Made by a program: the position numbers and the translations under genes. From contig NW_004454267.1 in NCBI RefSeq assembly GCF_000283155.1, positions 1,785,956-1,849,955 on the forward strand: a DNA stretch of 64,000 nucleotides, in the 5' to 3' direction. The stretch is from Ceratotherium simum simum (taxonomy: Eukaryota > Chordata > Mammalia > Perissodactyla > Rhinocerotidae). The stretch's first letter is position 1; each line of letters opens with the position of its first letter. The notes below the pieces were generated by a model. It had not been told where the DNA came from. It was given only the letters and a program-made list of their open reading frames with translations, and did not search any database. This document shows positions 54,545 through 64,000 of the stretch, piece after piece.

Positions 54545-55090
54545 TGCATCAGATTACCTGCCCTCAAATGCTGGCTCGGTCAATCACTCTTTTTTTTTTT
54601 TTTTTTTTTTTGGTGAGGAAGATCAGCCCTGAGCTAACATCTGTGCTAATCCTCCTCTTTTTTGCTGAGGGAGACCGGCTCTGAGCTAACATCTATTGCC
54701 AATCCCCCTCCTTTTTTTTTTTCCCCCCCAAAGCCCCAGTAGATAGTTGTATGTCATAGCTGCACATCTTTCTAGTTGCTGTATGTGGGACTCGGCCTCA
54801 GCATGGCCGGACAAGCGGCACATCGGTGTACGCCCAGGATCCGAACCTGGGCCGCCAGTAGCGGAGCGCGCGCACTTCACCGCTAAGCCACGGGGCCGGC
54901 CAGGTCGATCACTCTTTTTGATCTCGAGCAAGTTACGTAACATCTTGGTGCCTCAGTTTCCTCATATGTAAAATAGAGATAATAATAATACCTACCTCCC
55001 AGAACTGTTATCAGAACTGACTGAATTAACATTGGTAAAGCGCTTAGAATAATGTCTGGTTCATAGGCTTCATCAAATAAATATTTCTTT
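54545..55090 (+). mobile_element. MIR SINE split by an ERE
   Basis: Left part to 54594 (CAAATGCTGGCTCGGTCAAT). Right part from 54903 has TCTCGAGCAAGTTACGTAAC, GGTGCCTCAGTTTCCTCATA, TAAAGCGCTTAGAATAATGT. Confidence 0.88.
54595..54902 (-). mobile_element. ERE SINE, reverse, long form with two tail modules
   Basis: Poly-T, modules CAGCCCTGAGCTAACATCTG and GGCTCTGAGCTAACATCTAT, full body CAAAGCCCCAGTAGATAGTT, head GCTAAGCCACGGGGCCGGCC. Target duplication GGTCAATCACTCTTTT / GGTCGATCACTCTTTT, one mismatch, at 54578 and 54903. The reverse frame at 54686-54943 is SINE sequence. Confidence 0.97.
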
Positions 55091-55479
55091 TAAAAAGCGT
55101 GGGCTATACGGCCCAACATACAGAAACAACACCTGCCTTCTAACACGTTCTCGACTTCATGGGTACTCGCTGCATCAAGAGCCATTTGAGAACTACTCAT
55201 ATATAATTGTAGTTATATTTATTGTGTCTGTTGGCAATACATTCTCCAATTATTTATTCTGCTATCTCGTTAGCTGCCACATAAAACCAGCACCTTGGAT
55301 CATCCATTATTACTTTTCGTTTCGTTTTATCTTAAATTACAGGGAAGCAGACCTCTCCCTGCAGGGCTGTTGTGGGGACACAGATTTACAGTCCAGCGCC
55401 TCAGATCCCAAGCACAGCTCAGGCATCCCTGGTTGTGGCATCTCAGGAGCCACCAACCGGTGTCTCCCAGGGCTTGGAC
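55091..55479. other. Unannotated single-copy DNA
   Basis: Nothing recognised. Confidence 0.4.
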
Positions 55480-55675
55480 CACTAAATTCCATCAAGCACC
55501 TACTGTGTGCCTTGATTTGAGCTTGGCCGTCTACAGCCCATCTTTCTGAACTCTCACACCAACCCTGTGAGTAAGTACTGTGGATTGGGTAACGCTGACC
55601 CCACTTCACAGATGAGAAAGCTGAGGCTTTAAACAACTCTTCTATGATCCCACAGCTTGCTAACAGAACAAAGTC
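55480..55675 (-). mobile_element. MIR SINE, reverse
   Basis: CATCAAGCACCTACTGTGTG, ACTCTCACACCAACCCTGTG, CCACTTCACAGATGAGAAAG. Confidence 0.82.
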
Positions 55676-55772
55676 ACAATGTAGCACAAACAATTAACAT
55701 TCTTTCTCTCCAACATTTTCTTAAACTGGCTACATTTCTCAAGATGATTACTGCTACTAGTAATAGAATTAA

Positions 55773-56045
55773 TGGTATCAACCACCACCAGCACCAACCT
55801 ATACCGCGTGCCAGGCACTATTCTAAGCCACTGACATGTATTAACTCACCCAATCCTTACAACCATCCTACAAGGGTAGGACTATGATTAGCCCTCATTT
55901 TACAGATGAGGGAACTAGGCTCAGAGAGGTTATGCAACATGCCCAAAGTCACACAGCGGCAAAGTGTTGGAGCCAGAGTTTGACCAAATCCAGGAGATCT
56001 GTCCCCAGACGCCCTGCTCTTGAACACTCTGCTCTACAGCCTTTC
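55773..56045 (-). mobile_element. MIR SINE, reverse, near full length
   Basis: CGTGCCAGGCACTATTCTAA, CATGTATTAACTCACCCAAT, TTTTACAGATGAGGGAACTA, AAAGTCACACAGCGGCAAAG and CTCTTGAACACTCTGCTC. Confidence 0.95.
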
Positions 56046-56224
56046 ACAATGCCTGTAAAATTCGCCAACTCTCGCCTTTTCAATGAACACGTATAACGAG
56101 ATAAATAGAAGAGGGATTGATTCGATCATCATGTATCAAACAACTGATGAGAAAATTAGGGATTTAGTTACATTTGTGATCAGTGCTGCCAAAGAGGAGG
56201 ACTTGGGGAGGACATGAAGCAGAG
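56046..56224. other. Short unannotated spacer
   Basis: Nothing recognised. Confidence 0.4.
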
Positions 56225-56395
56225 GAACTTCAACCAGGATGGGGGAGGAGGAAGACTCTTTCAGGAAGTGTGAATTACCCTGGGCTTCCAAGAAACAGCA
56301 AGAATCAACTTGTCTGAGATGAGAGAGTGGATATGCATTTTAGGCAGAAGGATCAGCATTAATGAAGGCTCTGAGGCGGGAAGGCACACATAATT
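56225..56395 (-). mobile_element. L2 LINE fragment, reverse
   Basis: AGACTCTTTCAGGAAGTGTG, ATTTTAGGCAGAAGGATCAG, TGAAGGCTCTGAGGCGGGAA match reverse L2. Confidence 0.7.
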
Positions 56396-56571
56396 CTTAA
56401 CAGACAAGGAGAGGAAGCCTGAACCCAGAACGCTGACAGATGAGCAGCATGCGATGACATGGGAGGATCTGGGGTAGGGGCTAGGTCCTAGGAGAGGAAG
56501 CGGGCTCCGGACCACGGCCAGCGCTGTCCTGGGACCTCAGGGCCATCCTGCCATGCTTTCACGACCCAGGC
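56396..56571. other. Short unannotated spacer
   Basis: Nothing recognised. Confidence 0.4.
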
Positions 56572-56791
56572 CAGTGGGTCTCAACTGGGAGTGATTTGGG
56601 CCCCTTCCAGGGGGACATGTGACAATGTGTACAGACATTTTTGTTTGTCACAATTTGGGAGGGGTGCTACTGGCATCTAGCAGGTAGAGGCCAGGGATGC
56701 TGCTAAACATCCTACAGTACACAGAACAGCCCCCCTACAATGAAGAATTATCCTGCCCAAAATGTCAATAGTATGAGGTTGAGAAACCCTG
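56572..56791 (+). mobile_element. MER20 hAT-Charlie element, well preserved
   Basis: CAGTGGGTCTCAACTGGGAG, GGTGCTACTGGCATCTAGCA, GCCAGGGATGCTGCTAAACA, TGCCCAAAATGTCAATAGTA and the end TGAGGTTGAGAAACCCTG. About 220 bp, the best preserved of the seven copies. Confidence 0.97.
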
Positions 56792-57054
56792 ACGAGGGGG
56801 ACAAAGGCAGAAAAACGGGACCAACCACCGCCAGCCACGCTAGCCCCTTCCCCACGGCACCAGGGCACTCCACTGGATGCCAGTCCTCAAAAGAACGGGG
56901 TGATCCCTTACTTGCTCACAGTTGCGCCCTCGGCCTAAAATACTGACTTGGTGACCTTTCTTTTCTTTCAAAGAAAATAATAACCAAGGAACAGCCCAAC
57001 CTAAGGAGCACACAAACTAGCCTGGTGTCAGGGAAGGGAGGAATGACCACGGGG
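56792..57054. other. Unannotated spacer
   Basis: Nothing recognised. Confidence 0.4.
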
Positions 57055-57265
57055 AGGCAGTTAAATGGGGATTAAGGGCCCAGGGTCTTGGCAACCATTA
57101 GCTGTGGGATTTCACGCAAGTTACTCAATCTCTGTAATTCAGTTTCTTCATTTATAAAACGGGGATAATAATAATACAATAATAGTATGTGCATGATGCA
57201 GTCGTTGAGGAATTAGTGAGACAATGGGTGTCAAGCACACAGTAAGTGCCAAATAAATGATATCC
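57055..57265 (+). mobile_element. MIR SINE
   Basis: AACCATTAGCTGTGGGATTT, CAAGTTACTCAATCTCTGTA, TTATAAAACGGGGATAATAA, CACACAGTAAGTGCCAAATA. Confidence 0.9.
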
Positions 57266-58029
57266 TCCTCCTCCCCCCGCCCTCCTCCTAATTATTTTCA
57301 TTTAACTCTCTCAAATAATTGCTATAATGCAGATACCCAGAGGGAACAGCGGGAGATGAGAGGAAAGACATACTCTTCTCTCTTGCTCCCCTATAAAAGA
57401 ATGAGCGTTTTCATTCCATTTCACCCAGATATAACTGTGGGGAGGAGGGGATTCGTGGGGACCTCAGCGAGAACACCAATGATAGGATCTCAGCCTGTTG
57501 GCACCACACGAGGCTAGCTGGCTAGCCCTCTGCCCTCAGCTAGGTATGGCGATAGTATTCCTGTTATCCAGATGGTAGAACCTTCCTGTCACAGGAATGA
57601 GACAAAAAGTCCAGGTTCCTTGTCTGGCGGGACAGCCAGCCTGCTCCAACCCCGGGAGAAGGGCTTTGGGAACCCTGAGCTGGCCCATTGCTCCCTCCCA
57701 GAACCCCAGCACCCCTGCCCACACACACATCTCCACTGGGAAAGCTGAACACCGCACCTTCCATGCGGTGGAAGCTAAGATCCCACGCAATCAGTCCACC
57801 CTCTCCATAATTCCCTTCTCCAAAGATAACCAGAACGCTCAGGGAGGCCCCCAAACCCAGACACGACTTATTCCCTATTTCTGGCTCCACCACGTGATGT
57901 CTGCGAGTTTCGAGCGTTGGAGCATTCCAACTCAGGCTGGAACCGCCTCTTCTAGAAGGGGGAGGCTGAACAGCAGCTCCGAATCAGCCTGCAGGAGGTT
58001 CAGAAGGAGAAGAGATTTTTGACCTCGAC
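57266..58029. other. Unannotated single-copy DNA
   Basis: No recognised repeat; the 141-codon frame at 57597-58022 has no known domain. Confidence 0.4.
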
Positions 58030-58290
58030 TAAGTTCTAGAATCTAAGAGCTACAAAGACCCTAGAGACCACTACATCCAGGTGTGCTCATTATGCAGACA
58101 GAGCAACTGAGGCTGAAAAGAGCAAAGAAGATACTCAGACTATTTGCATTGTTGTTGTTCTTTTTTTTCTCCTTAGCTTCTTTCTCCATAGTTGAATCAG
58201 AATAGGTCAAACACATACTCGAATGTTTGGAGATTTTTTTCCCTCTAGGCATGGCATACAGCTGACACTCAATAAATGTTCAGTGAGGGA
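58030..58290. mobile_element. MIR-related fragments
   Basis: 58035-58125: GAGCTACAAAGACCCTAGAG, GAGACCACTACATCCAGGTG and GAGCAACTGAGGCTGAAAAG resemble a reverse MIR. 58248-58290: CATACAGCTGACACTCAATA is a forward MIR/L2 tail. Confidence 0.6.
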
Positions 58291-58384
58291 ACCAACGTCA
58301 GCAAGCATTTAGTAGGCAACTTTAGAGAGGACTCTGTCTCCACTAAAATTAAAAACGACAAATGTCATCACTGTTGGAGGGACC

Positions 58385-58432
58385 ATATGTGTGAGTGTGT
58401 GTGTGTGTGTTTGTGTGTGCGTGTAAGAGAGA
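58385..58432. repeat. (TG)n microsatellite, interrupted
   Basis: GAGTGTGTGTGTGTGTGTTT then GTGTGTGCGTG, followed by GAGAGACAGAGAG. Confidence 0.9.
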
Positions 58433-58797
58433 CAGAGAGGTAAATAGATTGTGGATCCCATACCAAATGGGTGTTCGCTTGTTCCAAGACACTTTTTTTT
58501 ACAAAAAAAACAAATCATTTTAATACAATCACCACTTAAACAATATACTCTGTAATCTTGATTACGTCTCCTAGATTTGCTCAGGGAGGCCAGGCTCTTG
58601 CAGAGAAATCTGACTGAAGTTTCCTTCTGCCAGATCACCAGTTAAGTGGCCATTTTCCAAAAAGCGGCCTTTTTAATGCACATCTGTAAAATTTAACCTA
58701 AAATCCTAGTCAGTATTCCAGCAAGACTCCTCCTTCTAATTGAGGTAATTTCCAGGAAGACAAGGCTACAGGCCTCCCTTCCTTTAAACAGAGCAAG
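58433..58797. other. Unannotated; A and T runs
   Basis: A T-run then A-run near 58492-58512 is the only feature seen. Confidence 0.4.
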
Positions 58798-59042
58798 CAT
58801 GGCTGCTATATATTAAGCATCTATTATGTGCCAGGTATTTCATAGGCCTCAACTCTTTTTAATTCTCATTTTCACCTTCACGACAGCACTATAAGGCAGA
58901 TAGCCCCATTTCACAGCTGAGAAAACTGGGGCTTAGGACAGTATAATAACTGCTCAGTGTCACAGAGCTAGTAAGAGATTGAGCTGGGATTTGAACCTGG
59001 GTCTGACTGTACAGCCCAAATTCTTGACACAATGTCCTATTA
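58798..59042 (-). mobile_element. MIR SINE, reverse, near full length
   Basis: AAGCATCTATTATGTGCCAG, CCCATTTCACAGCTGAGAAA, CACAGAGCTAGTAAGAGATT, GAGCTGGGATTTGAACCTGG. Confidence 0.95.
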
Positions 59043-60204
59043 ATCTCAGATCAAAGCCCACCTCCACTCTCTACTTTCTTGTTAGTATTTTTCCACAGAC
59101 AGAACACTCCAAGGAACTTAATTTTTGCCACAAGGGATACAAAACAAGAAACTGGAAAACCTCTGTCCTATCTCAGCTTTGTCACAAGCACTAGGCAATC
59201 GCAGGCGCACTGCAAAGTTACTGTCAACTGTTCCATCCGTTAAGTGGGTATAACTCCCAACCACCTCTCAGGATCATCATCAGAAATAGAGTAGAATGCA
59301 GTACAAAGTGCGTCTTCCTCTCCCAGAACTGTCAGAGGACACAGATCTTCCTGCAGGATGTCAGTCTTAGAACTCTCTCAAATGCTCCCCTGGGCACGCA
59401 GCCCAACCCACCATGCCCTACTCCAGGGAGTTACCTCCTAAAATAAATCGTGCTAACTTCAGTTAGCTCACCATAAAGACTATATGTAGAAGAAAACCCT
59501 CAAGAGTTCCATCTGGCAGCAGCTTCTCCAAAATCAGCCCAAACGGCTTATTTCTAACGGAATCACAACCTCTGACGGGCAGCTTTCAATCAGAAAGGCC
59601 AGCGGAGAGATGGAAAACCCCTGTGGGTTAGCGCAGTCTTTCCAGGCAGTGATGCCCCAGGGCTTCTGAGCAAACTGTTACCGCGAGAAAATGCGAGCTT
59701 ATCCTAGGGAGGGTGCTGGAGAGAAATGAGACAGGGTGCAGTGGGTGGGTGGGGGCTGGAGGGTGCCACGCCAGGTCTGCGCATGCGCGGCAGCCACTGG
59801 GCACGTCCTTGGCCAGCCAGGTGATAGTGGGCAAGGACTCTGTGCACCAGGGGCTGCGGTGACTTCTGAACCTTATTGTCTTCTGAAGTTCACGTTATTC
59901 TGGGAAGTGGCAAGAAGCCAAGCGCAGACTCTCAGTTTCCCCATCCTAGAAATGAGGGATACGACTCCGTTACACACACTCACCCTTACATCCAGAAAGC
60001 CACACACTCACATCCACTCTCAAGACACACTTGAAAATGTTAACATTTCCCCCTGGAAAGATATCCAGTAAATTATTAGCAACGATTTTAAGAGAGACTG
60101 GAAGAAGTGGGAGAGAGAGAATTCTACTTAATTTATATCTTTCTTTCATGAGTGAATTTTCGTGTCACAGGCTTATACTCCTTTTATTAAAGCCAATGCC
60201 ACTT
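59043..60204. other. Unannotated single-copy DNA, 1.2 kb
   Basis: No recognised repeat. CpG-containing sequence near 59740-59830. No exon supported. Confidence 0.4.
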
Positions 60205-60828
60205 AAAAATGGAAGGACAGTACGGTGGTTCCTCTAAAAAATATGACCTAGTAATTCCACTTCTGGGTATACATCCAAAAGAACTGAAAGCAGAGACTTG
60301 ACTAGATATTTGCACACCCGTGTTCCTAACAGGATTATTCACAATAGCCAAAAAGTGGAAACAGCCCAAGTGTCCACTGATGGATGAATGGATAAACAAA
60401 ATGTGATATATACACAACAGGGACATTATTCTGCCTTAAAAAGGAAGGAAATTCTGACACATGCGAAACATGGATGAACCTTTGGAGACGCTATCCAGAA
60501 ATAAGGGAAATAAGTCAGACACAAAAAGACAAATACTGTATAAGTCCACGTATATGCGGTTCTTAGAGCAGTCAACTTCATAGAGACAGAAAGTAGGCTG
60601 GTTTTGCCAGGGGCTGGGGGGAAGTGGGGAATGGAGAGTTGTTCTTTAGTGGGTATGGAGTTTCTGTTATAGTTGGGAAGATGAAAAAGTTCTGGAGATG
60701 GATGGTGGTGATGGTTGCACCACAATGTGAATGTTACTTAATGCCACTGAACTGTACAGTTAAAAATGGTTAAGATGGTAAATTTTAAGTTATGTGTGTT
60801 ACACCACAATAAAATTTTTCAAAGACAA
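60205..60828 (+). mobile_element. L1 (L1M-type) 3' end
   Basis: TAATTCCACTTCTGGGTATA, AATAGCCAAAAAGTGGAAAC, TGATGGATGAATGGATAAAC, ATAAGTCAGACACAAAAAGA, GCCAGGGGCTGGGGGGAAGT and the tail TGTTACACCACAATAAAATT. A truncated LINE-1 without an intact reading frame. Confidence 0.95.
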
Positions 60829-61104
60829 AAAATTAAAAGGATGAAGCAAAAACCAATAAAAATGGGTACTTAGGGGTAAAGGGAGGGAATAAGATGGAGA
60901 CATAGAAATCGAAGCAAGAATTGTCCAAATGCCTCTTGTTTTGTAGATTTGACTTCGGAATCGTGCAGAGGTTTTATCTAGTTATAAAACAAATTTTTTA
61001 AGAAAGGAAATACATTAGGGAATATTGGGGCAGAGGAATTATGAATAACTTTTGTTTTATTCTGTAAACTTTCCATGTAACAAACCAAATTTTCAAATAT
61101 GAAA
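60829..61104. other. Unannotated AT-rich DNA between two L1 tails
   Basis: Not identified; may be diverged LINE sequence (AAAGGAAATACATTAGGG, TTCAAATATGAAAG). Confidence 0.35.
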
Positions 61105-61490
61105 GAATAAATAAATTGCAGCATGTCTATATCATGGAATTCTACTTGGCAAAAAGGAGTGAACTATTGATACAAGCATCAGTATGGATGAATCTCAAAA
61201 TAAGTATGTTGAATTAAAAAAGGCAGACAAAAAAGAGTACATACTCTATAATTCCATTTATATGAAACTCTACAAAATGTAAACTAATCTATAGTGATAG
61301 AAAGCAGATCAGTGGCCGCCTGTGGCATGGGTTTGGGGGGGGGTGGGTATTACAAAGGGGCACAAGGAAATTCGGGAGGTGATGTTCATTATCTAATTAC
61401 TGCGGTGACAATGTCATCAAATTGTACACTTTAAATATGTGACGTTTACCACAAGTCAATTATTCCTCAATAAAGCTGGACCAGATAAAA
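61105..61490 (+). mobile_element. L1 (L1ME-like) 3' end
   Basis: TATCATGGAATTCTACTTGG, AGTATGGATGAATCTCAAAA, TATAATTCCATTTATATGAA, CATCAAATTGTACACTTTAA and CCTCAATAAAGCTGGACC. A second truncated L1 in the same orientation. Confidence 0.9.
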
Positions 61491-61696
61491 GTTTTTAAAA
61501 ACTATTTAATGCTATTCAACTTAAAAAAAAGGGAATTTATACAAGGTAACACCTTAAAATAAAATAAGGGGGTTGGATTAGAACATTTCTAACTTCTAGC
61601 TCTGACAGTCTAGGAAATTATGGTTCTAGGTCCAGGCAAACATTACAGAGGGAAAGCGGAAGACTTCTAGCAATTACTTTATTTACTCAACTACTA
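61491..61696. other. Unannotated; short MIR-like word
   Basis: GGGGGTTGGATTAGAACATT near 61570 resembles a MIR-type 3' segment, too short for a firm call. Confidence 0.4.
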
Positions 61697-61925
61697 ACGA
61701 TGACAGGTATTATTTACTGAGCTCTGACTGCGTGCCAGGCACTGGGCTTAGTTCTCCATAAACTGTTATCATTTAATCCCTGCAGAAGTCTATGAAGCAG
61801 TCAGGTGTATTCTTCCCATTGACCAGATGAGGAAATTGAGGCACAGAGAGGCCATTTGTTCAGAATTTGAACCAGGGCCAGGTCATTCCAGAATCCATGC
61901 TCTTACCCACTGCGCCAGGCCACTC
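61697..61925 (-). mobile_element. MIR SINE, reverse
   Basis: ATTTACTGAGCTCTGACTGC, GTGCCAGGCACTGGGCTTAG, CCAGATGAGGAAATTGAGGC and CTCTTACCCACTGCGCCAGG. A further reverse tail (ATTATTGAGCACCTACTATG) follows at 61932-61975. Confidence 0.92.
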
Positions 61926-62160
61926 CCTCAATGATTATTGAGCACCTACTATGTGCCAGGCCCTCTCGAAGGCTGCACTCATAGGACAGAAGCCACTTTC
62001 AACCACAAGGCTGCAAGAAGGGGCAGTGAAGACGCCACTCTTGGCATTTCCCTTCATCTCTGGGGTGTGCAGGCACCATCGCCCGTCACAGGCACACAGA
62101 GAGCTCCTCCGAGGGCCAGATGCAGCAGGAGGCGCTTTAAGGCCCCAGGGACCGTCTAAG

Positions 62161-62365
62161 GCAGCACTGCCCCATAGAACTTTCTACGATGGTAGAAATG
62201 TTCTGCACCTGGACTGTCCAATACGGGGCCCACGAGCCACATGTGGACACTGACTATTGGAAATCCGGCTGGTGCAACTGAGGAACTGAATTTCTATTCT
62301 ATTTGACGTTAACTAATTTAGATTTCAAAAGCCACACATGCCTAGTGGACTTGGTGTTAGCACAC
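62161..62365 (+). mobile_element. hAT-Charlie-type element
   Basis: GCAGCACTGCCCCATAGAAC, GGACTGTCCAATACGGGGCC, AGCCACATGTGGACACTGAC, GGTGCAACTGAGGAACTGAA and AAAGCCACACATGCCTAGTG follow a known MER3-related repeat. Exact name not fixed. Confidence 0.75.
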
Positions 62366-62619
62366 GTCTAAGGGATTTCACAGTCTCACTGTGGCGGCGA
62401 AGCATGGCGGGGAGGGCTGGGCACAAGGGGAATGCTGGCATCTCAGAACCTGGGGGCCGGCTGAGAGTGCGGCCAGCGCAGCCCGTGGGAGATGAGCTCG
62501 GCAGCCCCACGCACTGCAGGAGCCAGTCTGGCTGCCTCTGAGAGCATCTGTCCCCGTGACCCAGCCAGGGTGCTGAGGGCCGTGTGGACACCCATGCACA
62601 GGCCCCGGTGGCAACAGTC

Positions 62620-62835
62620 CCTGTTATGGACACTTATTAAATGGGAAGTCCTGTGCAAGGAGCTGTAGTGCATTACCTCCCGGAGACCCCCCAAAGAGCT
62701 ACTCTCATCCCCATTTCCCAGGTGAGGAAACTGAGGCTCAGAGAGGTGGGGTAACATACTCAAGGCCACAGTAATTGGCAGAGCCAGGACGTGAACCAGG
62801 GGATCTGATTCCAGAGGACGGGTTCCAAACCACTG
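62620..62835 (-). mobile_element. MIR SINE, reverse
   Basis: CATCCCCATTTCCCAGGTGA, GGAAACTGAGGCTCAGAGAG, GGCAGAGCCAGGACGTGAAC. Confidence 0.9.
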
Positions 62836-63029
62836 TCCAAGCCCGTCCCCCAAGACAAAGGCATGTCTCACTATCTGCTCTGAGGTGCGTCTGCTTGCCC
62901 CACAATCCGGGGCAGAGGCTTTTGTTGTGATGGAGGGAAAGGGCTTTTCCATGGAAGGTGTTGAGAAAGACACAGGCAGATCCGAGGTGGAGGGACAGTT
63001 CCTTCGATACCAGTCGCTCGGGGCAGCTC
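62836..63029. other. Short unannotated spacer
   Basis: Nothing recognised. Confidence 0.4.
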
Positions 63030-63370
63030 ACAGCTCTCCTTGCTTTTGCACAGGCCAGGCCCTCTGCCAGGAATGCCTTCTCCTCTCAGCCCACCTAGAG
63101 AAGTCTTATGTACCTTTCCCAACGCAACTCAGACTTTTTCTTCGAAACCTGTGCTGGCATCCCAAAGATACGCTAACCACCCTCTCCTTTCCTAGCTCAC
63201 TGGGTCACCACCCTCAGCAGTTACAAGCACCTTGTCATTACTTCGTTCTGGGCACTGATCTTCCTCAAGATTCGTGAGGGGCAGGGGCTCTGTCACCCTC
63301 GTTCTCCCAGAGCCAAAGAAGGTGACTGACAGGTGGTCCCAGCACAGCAAACACTGATTTTGAATGGCAG
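63030..63370 (+). mobile_element. L2 LINE 3' fragment
   Basis: CCTTGCTTTTGCACAGGCCA, TCTGCCAGGAATGCCTTCTC, GTGAGGGGCAGGGGCTCTGT, and a decayed tail to about 63370. Confidence 0.8.
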
Positions 63371-63487
63371 TGATAAGATGAATGGTTTAAACAAAAGGAA
63401 CAGTTAAATTTTAAGAGTTGAATTAAGAACTGGCTTATGTCAAGGGAGAGAGTTGTATCTTGCAACATCTCAGGCCCTGGAGATGTT

Positions 63488-63672
63488 CTAGCCTGTGTGA
63501 CTCTAAGCGAAGGTCTTAACCTCTCGGAGCCTCACAGTTTCCATCCATAAGGTGGGAGAACATTAGATCCACCTGCTGCGGTTATCGTGAAGGTCACCTG
63601 AGCTACTAATGTATGGAAAACACTTGGCACGGAGCCCCAGCTCAGAAAAAGCACTAAGTAAATGTTTGCAAT
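63488..63672 (+). mobile_element. MIR SINE fragment
   Basis: AGCCTGTGTGACTCTAAGCG, CTTAACCTCTCGGAGCCTCA, AGAAAAAGCACTAAGTAAAT. Confidence 0.85.
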
Positions 63673-64000
63673 CATTGACAGCCTCCTAAAAGGACGGCTT
63701 AGGCATCGGAGCTCGTCCATCGGAGACCTCGAGGACCGGCCAGCTCAGGGCCCAACATATCAGAACGAAAGCAGATCCAAGAGAAGGAGGTGGCACTGTA
63801 CAACCAACCCCAGGTTGTATGTCTTCCCCTTCACTTCCCACCAAGTTCTGAAAGACTCTGGGCCCATTCGGCTTCTCAGCTGGCCAGGCCTGGTTTTCGC
63901 GGGTCCTCAGACAAGAGGTCACGGACTGGTCACCAACTAGCTGAATCTGACTCTCAGATATATTTTGGTTTCAGCCTGCAGAGCATTTCAGAATTTTTAA
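63673..64000. other. Unannotated DNA to window end
   Basis: No recognised repeat or exon. Confidence 0.4.

Overview
This window reads as mammalian nuclear DNA with no protein-coding gene that I can support. The best clue to the organism is nine copies of a tRNA-derived SINE (head GGCCGGCCCC, a GTGGCTTAGCGGTTAAG-like A-box region, a GGTTCGGATCC-like B box, A-rich or TTCCTC-ending tails). This matches the ERE family known from Perissodactyla (horses, rhinoceroses, tapirs). The head type common here looks less like the horse ERE1 consensus I remember, so a rhinoceros or tapir is possible, but I cannot settle the species by eye. The rest is ordinary old eutherian material: many MIR and L2 fragments, MER20, MER5, MER3 and other hAT-Charlie remnants, L1 3' ends, and three MLT1-type (MaLR) LTRs. 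Two runs of N (3774-4355 and 53413-53525) are assembly gaps.

Layout. 1-13 kb: three MER20 copies, an inverted MER5A pair, five long L2 3' ends and many MIRs, with a gap inside a GGGGA-rich tract. 13.1-13.6 kb: AT-rich single-copy DNA dense in TAATTA-like motifs, a candidate conserved enhancer. 13.9-28 kb: ERE copies inside an L1 tail and a MER3, a Charlie element with perfect 8-bp target duplications, two L2s and an L1/HAL1-like tail. 28-35 kb: two MER20s, a 2.3-kb stretch without recognised repeats, an AT-rich palindromic tract at 32.5-32.9 kb, a MIR split by an ERE with perfect target duplications, and a 39-bp exon-like segment at 34135-34173. 35-43 kb: a higher-order CATC minisatellite, a MER20 inside another repeat, and a 5'-inverted L1 that carries an ERE. 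43-51 kb: three MaLR LTRs, several MIRs, and a small TIR element inside a MIR. 51-64 kb: single-copy DNA, three ERE copies, a 40-bp perfect pyrimidine-purine tract, a second homeodomain-motif-rich stretch at 54 kb, a MER20, and two L1 3' ends.

No operon, CRISPR array, RNA gene or clear exon set is visible. The short open reading frames are chance frames, mostly in repeats. The most interesting items are seven MER20 copies in 64 kb, several candidate conserved non-coding blocks, clear nested insertions, and a few unusual tandem or palindromic tracts. Family names are given from memory of consensus sequences, and boundaries are good to about 5-20 bp unless target duplications fix them.
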